From positions 372,460-436,459 of the forward strand of contig PDUO01000043.1 of NCBI GenBank assembly GCA_003008705.1: a DNA stretch of 64,000 bases. The letters run 5' to 3'. The translations under genes and the position numbers were made by a program. Below are positions 49,224-59,829 of the stretch, piece after piece (the stretch's first letter is position 1; every line of letters begins with the position of its first letter). The DNA is from Pezicula radicicola. Taxonomy: Eukaryota > Ascomycota > Leotiomycetes > Helotiales > Dermateaceae. A model generated the notes under the pieces. It was not told the origin of the DNA. It was given only the letters and a program-made list of their open reading frames with translations, and did not search any database.

Positions 49224-49932
49224 TGTTGCATTATATAATATAATTATATACTATAAATACCCTGTAGCTATAGTGATCTTTAGTAGTCGCTAAAGCCCTG
49301 TAATAATATTTACTACTTTCGTGTATAACTCCGGCTATATTAGTTACGTAACCTTAGTTTCTGTATTATATACTTCCTTATTAGGAATAGTATATAAGAT
49401 ACTAAACTAGCCGAATCGAATGGATAGGGAAGGAGAAAACTAAACTAGTAGTTTTCTAGTTATAAACTAGTTTCTAGTTCGGGAAGATTAAGTAGGATTA
49501 GCGAGGTCTAATTAAGTAGACTAAATAAGGTAATTCGTACAAACTACCTATTGGGCTAGTCTATACAACTATATACTTATAATATATATTTTGTTTTATT
49601 TTATATAGTGTTTTGTTTTATATTGTTTTATTTTACTAGGGTTTTATAAGTAAAGTAAAGCTTCCCTAACTTAGTAGTTTATACGACTTAGTCTATACTA
49701 AATATAGTAGTCTTTATGACTAGCCTTTTGTATATAGANAGCCTCTCTTTCTTAGTAGATAGATAACTTCGAATTCAAGTCTTTAAGTTCCCTAAAACTA
49801 TTGTCTTTGATCTACCTATTATTCGATTCGTTCGACGCTCCTCCTACCCTATATTTATAGTGGGCTTTAGGCTGTGCCTACCTACTCTACCTTGTCTTCT
49901 TCCCATCTATATCTATAGCCTATAACCTGATA
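49224..49932 (+). repeat. LTR copy, near complete (709 bp)
   Basis: Starts TGTTGCATTATATAAT and ends TATAACCTGATA, the same ends as the nested copy at 51703-52406. It keeps more C and G than its neighbours and so is less mutated. Contains one N at 49739. Confidence 0.75.
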
Positions 49933-50055
49933 AGGCTTAATTATACTAGGATCTATTAGACTTATTTAAGCCTAGTTTTAGCCTAGTTTAATCCTAGTTC
50001 AAGTACCTATAGAAGGGTATATAAGTACTTATATAATCTTTTCTTATAATATTAG

Positions 50056-50731
50056 TGTTATATTATATAATATAATTATATACTATAAATACCCTATAGC
50101 TATAGTAACCTTTAGTGGTCGCTAAAGCCCTATAACTATATTTACTATATTTATATATAACTCTAGCTATATAAGTTATATAACCTTAGTTTCTATATTA
50201 TATACTTCCTTATTAGGAATAATATATATAAGATACTAAACTAGCTAAATCGAATAGATAGAGAAGGAGAAAACTAAACTAGTAGTTTTTTAGTTATAAA
50301 CTAAAAACTAGTTTATAAGGAAAGACTACTTATTTAAGTAGGAATAGTAAGGTCTAATTAAGTAAACTAAATAGGATAATTATATATTTATAATATATAT
50401 TTTATATTATTTTATATTATTTTATTTTATTAGTATTTTATAAATAAAGTAAAGCTTTCCTAACTTAGTAGTTTATATAACTTAATCTATACTAAATATA
50501 GTAATCTTTATAACTAGCCTTTTATATATAGATAGTCTCTCTTTCCTATTAGATAGATATCTTTAAATTTAAGTCTTTAGTTTTATATATTATTACTTCT
50601 TACTTACTTATCTTAAACTTTATTTAGTACTCCTCCTATCTTATATTTATAGTATACTTTCTTTAGGCTATACTTACCCTACTTACCTATTTACCATATT
50701 TTACCCTATACTTATAGTCTATAACCTAATT
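50056..50731 (+). repeat. LTR copy, near complete, heavily mutated
   Basis: Starts TGTTATATTATATAAT and ends near CTATAACCTAAT. Only 123 bases separate it from the previous copy. Confidence 0.7.
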
Positions 50732-51573
50732 GATTATAAGTCTAGGGTATTATTAATTAGTATTTTAAAGGTAATAACTATATATCTATATAGAGGTTAT
50801 ATTAGTCTCTATAAATATTCCCTACCCCTTATTCTTATTACTTAGAGAGTATAAAAGCCTTTTAGTCTAAGTCCTTATAACTAGACTCTACTAAGTATAA
50901 AGGTAGGAATATTTAGTTTATTTATATAACTATCTATTAGTATACTATTTTTATATAGTATATAAACTTTAGTAGTTATAACTATATAATTATACTATCT
51001 ATAGTAGGTATTATAGCCTTATTTATATATAAAGGTATCTATCCTTAAGCTTTAGTAACTATATAAGTATAACCTTATTCTTAACTAAGGAATATACTAT
51101 TATAAATAGGTATATCTACTTTATAAGTTAGGAATTTAAGTAATATATAATTATAATAGATATAGATATAAAAGGAATATCTATAGAAGTATATAACTTT
51201 ATTAATATAATTAAGAGATATTATAGTTTAATTAAATATACTTATTAAATTATTTCTTTTGAATTATTTAACTTTAATAAGATAATAATACTATAGATAG
51301 TATTTAAACTAATTAATAACTTTATAAGCTTAAATAGACTAGTTTTAATACTTCTAGTCTTTAGGGCCTATCTATAAATATTAGAATTAAATATACTCTC
51401 ATCTACTATTACCTAGTATATAGTAATAATTAAGAAGGTTATAAGTAAAGTCTAAAAGCTCTATATAGAGAAATAAGTAATAGATATATTAAATATAAAT
51501 AATAGACTATAGATAATTACTATCTATAATCTACTATTAAACTTATTTATTATAGTATACAGAAAGAGAAATA

Positions 51574-53020
51574 TATTAGGTTATAGGCTATAAGTATAGG
51601 GTGAATTAGGGTAGGTAGGTAGGTAGGATAGGTACAGCCTAAAGTACACTATAAATATAGAGTAGGAGGAGTATTGAATAGAGTTACTAGATAGATAAGT
51701 AATATCAGGTTACAAGCTATAAGTATAGGGTGGATTAGGGTAGGTAGGTAGGTAGAATAGGCACAGCCTAAAGCACACTATAAATATAGGGTAGTAGGAG
51801 GTGCGTCGAACAGAGTTTAGACAAGTAAGAGGCAATAATATATAGAACTAAAGACTTGAATTCGAAGTTATCTATCTACTAAGAAAGAGAGGCTATCTAT
51901 ATACAAAAGGCTAGTCGTAAAGACTACTACATTTAGTATAGACTAATTCGTATAAACTACTAAGTTAGGAAGGCTTTACTTTACTTATAAAACACTAGTG
52001 AAATAAAACAATATAAAATAAAACAAAATATATATTATAAGTGTATAGTTGTATAAACTACCCTAATAGGTAGTTCACACGAATTACCTTATTTAGTCTA
52101 CTTAATTAGACCTCGCTATTCCTGCTTAAATAAGTAATCCTTCTTACTAAACTATAACTAGTTTATAACTAGAAAACTACTAGTTTAGTTTTCTTCTTCC
52201 CTATCCGTTCGATTCGGCTAGTTTAGTGTCTTATATATACTATTCCTAATAAGGAAGTATATAATACAGAAACTAAGGTCACGTGACTAATATAGCCGGA
52301 GTTATATACGAAAGTAGTAAATATAATTATAGAGCTTTCATGACCACTAAGGGTCACTATAGCTACAGGGCATTTATAGTGCGTAATTATATTATATAAT
52401 ACAACAAGTAAGAGGTAATAATATATAGAACTAAAGACTTGAATTCGAAGATTCAATAAAGTTAAGTTATCTATCTACTAGGAAAGAGCCTTATCTATAT
52501 ATAATAGGCTAGTCGTAAAGACTACTATATTTAGTATAGACTAAATCGTATAAACTACTAAGTTAGGAAAGCTTTATATTACTTTATAAAATACGAGTAT
52601 AAAACACTAGTATAAAATACTATATAAAACACTAATAAGGTAAAACTATATATAAAATACTATATATTTTATTTATATAGATTACCTTATTTAGTCTACT
52701 TAAATTAGACCTTACTATTCCTACTTAAACTAGTAATCTTTCCTACTAAACTATAAACTAGTTTATAACTAGTAAAATACTAGTTTACTTATCTCCTTCC
52801 TTATCTATCCGATTTAGCTAGTTTAGCCTATAATCTAGACTATACCTAATATAGTAATATATAATACACGAACTAAGGTTATGTAATTACTATAGCCGAA
52901 GTTATAACTGAATATAGTACTTTAGTTATAGGGGATTAGAGACCACTAAAGGTTACTATAACTACAGGGTACTTATAGTACATAATTTACTATAGTATGA
53001 AATTATACTATAATACAACA
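51574..53020 (-). mobile_element. Solo LTR (738 bp without insert) with 5-bp target duplication AAATA, interrupted by a younger LTR
   Basis: Minus-strand copy in two parts, 51574-51702 and 52412-53020, split by the LTR at 51703-52406. The outer ends match the family (tattagg... and ...atacaaca). AAATA lies directly outside both ends (51569-51573 and 53021-53025), so this was a genuine integration reduced to one LTR. Confidence 0.8.
51703..52406 (-). mobile_element. Nested solo LTR (704 bp) with target duplication AGTAA
   Basis: Complete LTR read on the minus strand: begins TGTTGTATTATATAAT and ends GTAACCTGATA. The host LTR bases AGTAA are duplicated at 51698-51702 and 52407-52411. The 3' end ATA instead of the usual ACA fits a C-to-T change in the terminal CA. 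Confidence 0.85.
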
Positions 53021-53082
53021 AAATATAAGTTAAACTAAAAGCTAAGAAGGGTTATTTATACTTCTTATTATTAAGGGAGAAA

Positions 53083-53380
53083 TATAAAGGCGAGGGTAAA
53101 AAGTATCTAGATACATTAAGTAAGAATACAAGAATACTAAACTCTATAATAATATATACTCTTTCGAATTATATAGTAGCTTTTATATTAATCTGAAACT
53201 TCTAATTTCTTATAATTAAATAGAACAAAGAGACATCTTTAATTATTTAGAAATTTTATTAAATTCTATTAAGAGTATATAGTATTATATATAGTTATTT
53301 AAAAGCTATATAAAGCCTTAGGCTTTGTGATTTTTCCTAGTCTAAGGGGTGTTTAAATACTTTTTACCCGCGCCTTTGTA
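53083..53380. mobile_element. MITE-like element with ~24-bp imperfect inverted ends
   Basis: Left end TATAAAGGCGAGGGTAAAAA and right end, read in reverse complement, TACAAAGGCGCGGGTAAAAA, both continuing GTAT. The 298-bp element has no coding frame. GC-containing ends stand out in the AT-rich surroundings. Ends begin and finish with TA, as in Tc1/mariner-type elements. Confidence 0.65.
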
Positions 53381-54049
53381 TATATACTCTAATTACTATA
53401 TAGATTAATACTATTTTAATTAATAATAGTAAAATTGTATTACTAACTAGAAGAACTCTAAGATACCTCTAAAGAAATACTTTTAAATAATATAAATACC
53501 TTAGATAAAATACCTTAAACTAAAATATCTTAAAAGAAAATACTTTAAGTAGAAATAGTTTAAATAAAAATTACTTAAATAAAATTATATAAAATAAAAT
53601 AACTCTAATAGTATAATTAAATAATCTAGGTCTATTTAATCTATTTAATAGAGGAAATTAAAAATAATTACTATAATAAAACTATAATTATCTATAAAAG
53701 TATCTACTATTAATAACTATAATAAATATTTCTATTTTTATTTAAGATAATAATAACTTATAAGAGTCTTAGTTTATAGTATTATAGTGGAAGGAGATTA
53801 TTAGACTTCTAGAAAAGAGAGTATTCCTTTAGATATATATCTTTTTAACTATTATTTTATTAATAAAATTAAGTATCTAAGAATAATCTAGATATTTAAG
53901 AAATTATATCTAATTATTTAAATCTATAATAATATAAATAAATAGTTTATTTTAATAGAGCTATTAATAATCTAATAGATTAATTAATAGATCCTTTTAT
54001 ACCTTATAACTCTTTTAGGAAATAATAATATTTATTTATACTTATATAA

Positions 54050-54375
54050 TATTAGGTTATATACTATAAGTATAGGGTGAAATAGGGTAGATAGGTAGGT
54101 AGGATAGGTATAGCCTAAAGTATACTATAAATATAGGGTAGTAGGAGGTACATTAACTAGAGTTATAATAGATAAGTAAGAGGTAATAATATATAGAACT
54201 AAAGACTTAAATTTAAAGATATCTATCTAATAGGAAAGAGAGACTATCTATATATAAAAGGTTAGTTATATAAACTACCCTAATAGGTAGTTTATATAAA
54301 TTACTTTATTTAATCTACTTAATTAGATCTTACTATTCCTACTTAAATAAGTAGTCTTTCCTTATAAACTAAAAA
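54050..54375 (-). repeat. Partial LTR, reverse orientation
   Basis: 3' half of the LTR family on the minus strand, from tattaggttata to the cctacttaaataagtagtc segment, then truncated. Confidence 0.65.
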
Positions 54376-55599
54376 CCATAAGAATTATATTCTAAAAGTT
54401 ATAAGGTTATTATATAAAGTTCTAGAAGTTAGGAATTACTAGTATAAGATATATTACTTCTATTATATTATTAAAATAAATATAGAATAATCTTTATATA
54501 ATTTATATCTACTCTATAATACCTTTATATTATTAATTAAAATTATTAGTTTATAAACTAATAATATATTATTTCTAGGGGATAAAGAGTTTATAGTACT
54601 AGAGGAAGAAGAACTCTATAAAACTAAGTTCCTAATTAAGGAATATAAATAATTTACCCTAGAGAACCCTCTTAAATTTAATAATAGAATTATTTAAATA
54701 GTACTAGATAGAATTATTCTTACCTAGTAATAATAGTACTAGAACCTTAGTACTATTAAAATTACTAAAGCTACTATATTAATAAGTTCTAGAGGTATAA
54801 TATACTAAGCTTTAATATTTAAGGATTAATATATAGCTTAAAGAGTTTATAGAGCTTATATTACCTCTATATATTAGTTAGAAGCTACTTTTAACTTATT
54901 ATTTATTACCTAGGTATTTAATCCTAAGGAACCTAATATAAAAGTTTAAAACTAATATCTAAAATAATAGATTAATAATTTAATTAAAGGTCTTAAATTC
55001 CTAAAACTTAATTTAAAATCTCTTTAATTAATTACTTTTATAGATACTTCCTTTATAAACTTAGAAGACTTATTATTATAAATTAAATATATTATTATAC
55101 TTATAGATACTACTAGTAAAGTAAATATCCTCTACTAGTTATTAACTAAGTATAAGAGGGTTATAAAAAGTATTCTAGTAATAGAGTTATATAGACTAGT
55201 ATATAGGTTTAATATTATAACTATTATTAATAGTAATCCTATTAATTATATATATAAACTCTAAATTCCTTTTTAATTACCTAGTTAAACTTAATACTAT
55301 ATAAGAGAAATACTTAATAATTAATATTATATATATACCTATACTAAGTATATAAGAGAAAAGAGATAGTAGAGATTAAATATATTACTAATAAAACTAA
55401 CCCTACTAATACTATAATAAAGAGTAAGGCTTATAATACTCTAAAGTACCTTATTAATATAAACTATTTAAACTTAGAAGAGATTAAATAGATTAAATAA
55501 GGTAATAGGGATAGGGATATAGAGAAGAAAAAGAGGGAAGATTAATAGGTACTTAGAGGCCCTTCTATAGGTACTTAAACTAGGCTTAAACTAGGTTTA

Positions 55600-56010
55600 A
55601 ATAAGTCTAATAGATTCTAGTCTTAATTTCTTATATTTATTAAACTATCCTAAGTATACTCTTATAGTAAAATCTAATATATTAGTTTCTAAAATAATCT
55701 TCTATTCTAGATCAAAGGTAGCTAGTATTAATATAGTTATAAACTATTGTTTAAGTATATTAAATACTTCTTATACCTTCTAATTCTATTTAAACTTCTA
55801 TTCTTTCTTTATAAGTTCTATAAGTAGCTAGGTAACTCTTAAGTATCCTTTAATAAATCTTTAATAGAAGTTTATAAAACCTAAGAAGACTTATACCTCT
55901 TTAACTATTTTAGGTTCTAGTGTAATAGCTATATAAACTATTACCTAACACTATATAGCTCGGCTCGGTTCTAGATTAAAGATAGGCCGTATATAGAAGT
56001 AAGAGTATAA
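55600..56010 (-). mobile_element. Ty3/Gypsy polymerase fragment, RIP-damaged
   Basis: On the minus strand the translation shows NKGYLRVT, then spaced Lys-rich residues, ATFDLE and KIILETNILDFTI, interrupted by stops. This is the order of the RT/RNase H junction of Gypsy elements (family pattern ending ETDASD). It is opposite in direction to the Gypsy element at 59830-64000, so it is a separate copy. Confidence 0.6.
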
Positions 56011-59000
56011 CCTTATAGCCTACCTTTATAATTAGTTCTAGTTAGTAGAGATTAGTCTAGTAATTAACTACTATAGTACTCTATCTAATTTAGCCTTAAT
56101 ATTCTAATCTCTTTCCTTTAGGAGGATAGCTTATTATAGTAATTATAAAATTAGTATAAATTTAATATAAAAGATAATAGGTTTTAGTAAAGTTACTAGA
56201 CCTACTAGAATTATAAATAGAGTAACTAGAGTCTAGTCTATAGCCTCTTATATTAAGGGTAGGGTGTCTTCTTTATAGATATAGTATAGAGTTAGTTTAG
56301 TTAGAACTCCTAGGCCTACTATTAAGCCCTTACTAAATAACCCCTCTTTATAAAATATTTAAGATATTAAAGTAGAGAATATATAATTATAATAGTATTT
56401 AGAAGACCTAAGATATAAGGAGGAAGTATATATTTAAATTAGGGACCTTAAATAAGTAGAGGAAGAATAATATATATTAGAATAAGAGTTATAAATAATA
56501 TTAGAATAAGTTAGAGGGCTAACCTAGAGTCTAGATAATCCCTCTTAGGATTAGGGCTAATCTATAACTCTAGTAGGTAAAAGTCTAGAAGATCTAGATA
56601 ATCTAGATAATAATAATAATAATAGTTATACTACTAGTAAATAAGTAGGTTAGTGTAACCAGGGGGCTAGATAGGGCTGCAGAAGAGCTTACTAAGCTTA
56701 TTAATATAGCGGCCAAGGCTAGTATCCCGATTAGGAAGTTAGGGCCCACTCCCAAGCCATGGTGGAACTCTAATTTAAAGACCCTAAGGTCCACTATACT
56801 ATAGGCTCAAAGGTGTACCTACAGGGACCTAAATAGCCTTAGAGAGTATCTACAGGCTAAAAACACCTACTTTCAGGCTATTAAGCTAGCTAAGAAGGAA
56901 CACTGGAATATATTCCTAGAAAAGGAAGACCCTAAGGCTATATTTAAGGCTATGAGTTATACTAAAGACTTCCAAATAGGGTAAATACCACCTATTATAT
57001 ACCCTAATAGCCTAGAGGTACAAGAGACTTTCACTAATAAGTGTAATACTTTTAGAAATATACTCTTTCCTCCCCCTCCTATAACCTTACCCCCTAGCTG
57101 GGATAACTATAGGGCTAGCCTAAATTGGAAGTGGCCTAACTTATCGAAAGTAGAGTTAAAAAACGTGTACTCTACTAAGATAAAGGGTAAAACACCTGGT
57201 CCGGACTAAATTACCCAAGAACTAGTTACTAAGGCTTATAACACTATACCTATAGTGTTCTTTAGGCTATACTCTGCCCTACTAAACCTTGGGTACTACC
57301 CTAAATACTGGAAGGAAGCTACTGGAGCTATACTAAAAAAGCCAGGGAAACCAGACTATAGTACCCCTAAGGCTTATAGGGTTATAGCACTACTTAATTG
57401 CTTAGGCAAGGTTAGTGAAAGAATACTAGCCCAAAGGCTAGGCTACTTAGCAGAGACTACTAATCTACTCCATCCCTCATAAATAGGGGGTAGACTAAAG
57501 AAGTCGGCTATAGATATAGCCCTAATTCTAACTAACGAAGTAGAGGTAGTAAAGGCTAGTAAAAAGAAGGCTAGCGCTCTGTTCCTAGATATTAAAGGAG
57601 CCTTTAACTATATTTCCAAAAACCAGTTACTACTAGTTATAAAGGAACTAAGGCTCCCTAGCTCTCTAATAGCCTGGGTTAGCTCGTTCCTTAATAATAG
57701 GCAACTTAGGCTATCCTTCGATAATAATATAGAGGCCTTCTCCCCTATAACTATAGGTATACCACAGGGTAGTCTAATATCACCTATACTATTCCTTATC
57801 TATACTAGGGACTTATACAGGTCTCTAGATATTAAGGTCTTGTCTTATATAGACAATATTTCTCTAATAACTTCCTCTAATAGCTATAAGAAGAATATAA
57901 CTATCTTAGAAAGGGCTACTAGGGAACTATACCAACTTGGCGAGGCTAAAGCTATTAAATTCGATTTAGCTAAAACGGAGCTAATATACTTTTCGAAAAC
58001 TAAAGTAGCTAAGAGAGCTACTCTCACCCTCCCTAACCAGGAAGTTATAACCCCAAAGGTACTAGTTAGATGGCTAGGTATATAGTTCGACCCTAATTTA
58101 TCCTTTAAAGAGTACTATAATATTAGGGCCTCTCAAGGTAGATAAGCCTTCTATAAGATGGCAAGATTAACTAATATAGAGAGGGGCCTTAGTCCTACTT
58201 CGACTAGACAACTCTATATAGCCTGTATAGCTAGTATAGTCGACTTTGGTTCCCCGATTTAGTGGAAAGGATAGGTAGGGTTAGCTAAACCCTTACAAGG
58301 AATATAAAACCTAGTGTTACGTAAGATTTTAGGGGTATTTCGTACTAGCCCTATATAGGCAATAGAAATAGAGGCTGCCTTACCTCCTCCTAAGGTCCGA
58401 CTAAACCATACTATACAAAAATACACCCTAAGAGCCTTAAAACTCTCTGAGTACTACCCTATTAGACTACAACTACTTAAGAACCAAGAATCCGACCTTA
58501 ACTTACCAACTAGCGATATTCAACTACAAAGGGTATAAAACTATATAAATAATATAGATACTACTAGCCTAGAGAAGCTTAGGGCCTTTTATTTCGTACC
58601 TTGGGATAAGGATATACCCTATAAGGTTATAATTAGTAGCCTCCCTAAGGAAAAGGAAGTAAAAGTATACCTTTCTATACTCCAAAATCTAGGCCCTAAG
58701 GTAGCCTATATTTATACTGATGCTTCAGGCCTAGTAGGCGACCAGTACCAAGGAATCAGTATAGGGGTTGTAGCTTGTAACCCTAGGGGAGCTACTAAAT
58801 ATACAGAGAAGACCAATATAGGCAAGAACCAACTAGTCTATAATAGGGAACTAGAGGGTATTACTAGGGCCCTTGAATACACTAGTATAGTAGCCTCTAG
58901 AGGACAAGAATACTATATTTACTCTGATAACCAAGCCGGCCTATATAGACTACGAACCCCTTCGGATAACCCAGGCCAAGAACAATAGATTAGAGCTATT

Positions 59001-59593
59001 AAGGCTACTAAACTAATACAAGAAAAAGGCGCTAAGGCTATATTAGCCTGGGTTCCGGGCCATAAAGAGGTAGTAGGGAATGAAAAGGCTGATAGACTAG
59101 CTAAGGCTGCTACAATAAGGGACCCTACCTCTAACTCTACTAGTTTTAGGGTAATAGGAGCTATACTAAACCAAGACAGGGATAGAGAATAGCTAGAGAG
59201 CCTAAAACCAAGTACTTATAGTAAGCTATATAGCTGGACTATACGAAAACGGATATCTCTACCCCCCGGTACTAAGAAGGAACTAGCTAGTGCCCTATTT
59301 CAACTTAAATTAGGGTACGGCTATATAAAATCCTACTTATATAGACTNCGAATCACCTCTAATAATAAATATAGCTGTGGCTAGGTAGAAGATACTAACC
59401 ACTTACTACTTAGTTGTAGATAGGAGTATATACTAATAGCTAGAAATAAACTAGCAGAGGACTTAGGGATCCCTAAGTCTAGACTAACACTAGAGACCCT
59501 ATTAGGGACAAAAAAGGGGATTACTAGTATACTAGAGTTCCTAAATCAGACTAAAATAGCTACTAGAAAGTGGTATATAGACAGGGATATAGA

Positions 59594-59631
59594 AGAAGAG
59601 GAGGAGGAGGAGGAGGAGGAGGAGGAGGAGG
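59594..59631 (+). repeat. GAG/GAA trinucleotide run coding poly-Glu
   Basis: A run of GAG-type triplets near the end of the LINE frame. Confidence 0.8.
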
Positions 59632-59804
59632 AAGTTATAAATAATTAGCCCATCTAGGCTACTTTCCTTTGTTATAAATAGGGCTAGACCCTTAATGTCC
59701 ACTAGAAAACATTGACGATACCTATTGTATATAGATACATAGGGCCTAACAAGCCCTAGTAGTCCTACATAGTCTTAGACTCTAATACAGGACTTTAAAA
59801 GGGA

Positions 59805-59820
59805 AAAAAAAAAAAAAATA
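59805..59820 (+). repeat. Poly(A) tail of the LINE
   Basis: GGGAAAAAAAAAAAAAATA closes the LINE 3' region, as expected for target-primed insertion. Confidence 0.75.
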
Positions 59821-59829
59821 TTAACTAGT

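Larger units (their letters stand above)
56640..59820 (+). mobile_element. 5'-truncated non-LTR retrotransposon (LINE, RT plus RNase H), RIP-damaged
   Basis: One plus-strand frame carries, in order: a linker with KPWWNSNLKTLRS; RT motifs (YYPKYWKEATGAILKKPGK, YRVIALLNCLGKVSERI, ALFLDIKGAFNYI, GIPQGSLISPILFLIY, then SYIDNISLI at the catalytic site); RNase H (VAYIYTDASG, RELEGITRALE, YSDNQAG, AWVPGHKEVVGNEKAD); a C-terminal cysteine region; a Glu run coded by a GAG/GAA tract at about 59594-59631; and a 3' tail ending in a 14-A run. About fifteen in-frame TAG/TAA stops sit at former Gln/Trp positions. The endonuclease is missing at the 5' side. The RT plus RNase H order suggests the Tad1 or I group; clade not resolved. 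Confidence 0.85.

Noticed and set aside
52223..52456. 77-codon minus-strand frame in the AT-rich block
   Set aside because: Lies inside the nested LTR; the Ile/Tyr/Thr-rich product is what AT-rich DNA yields by chance.
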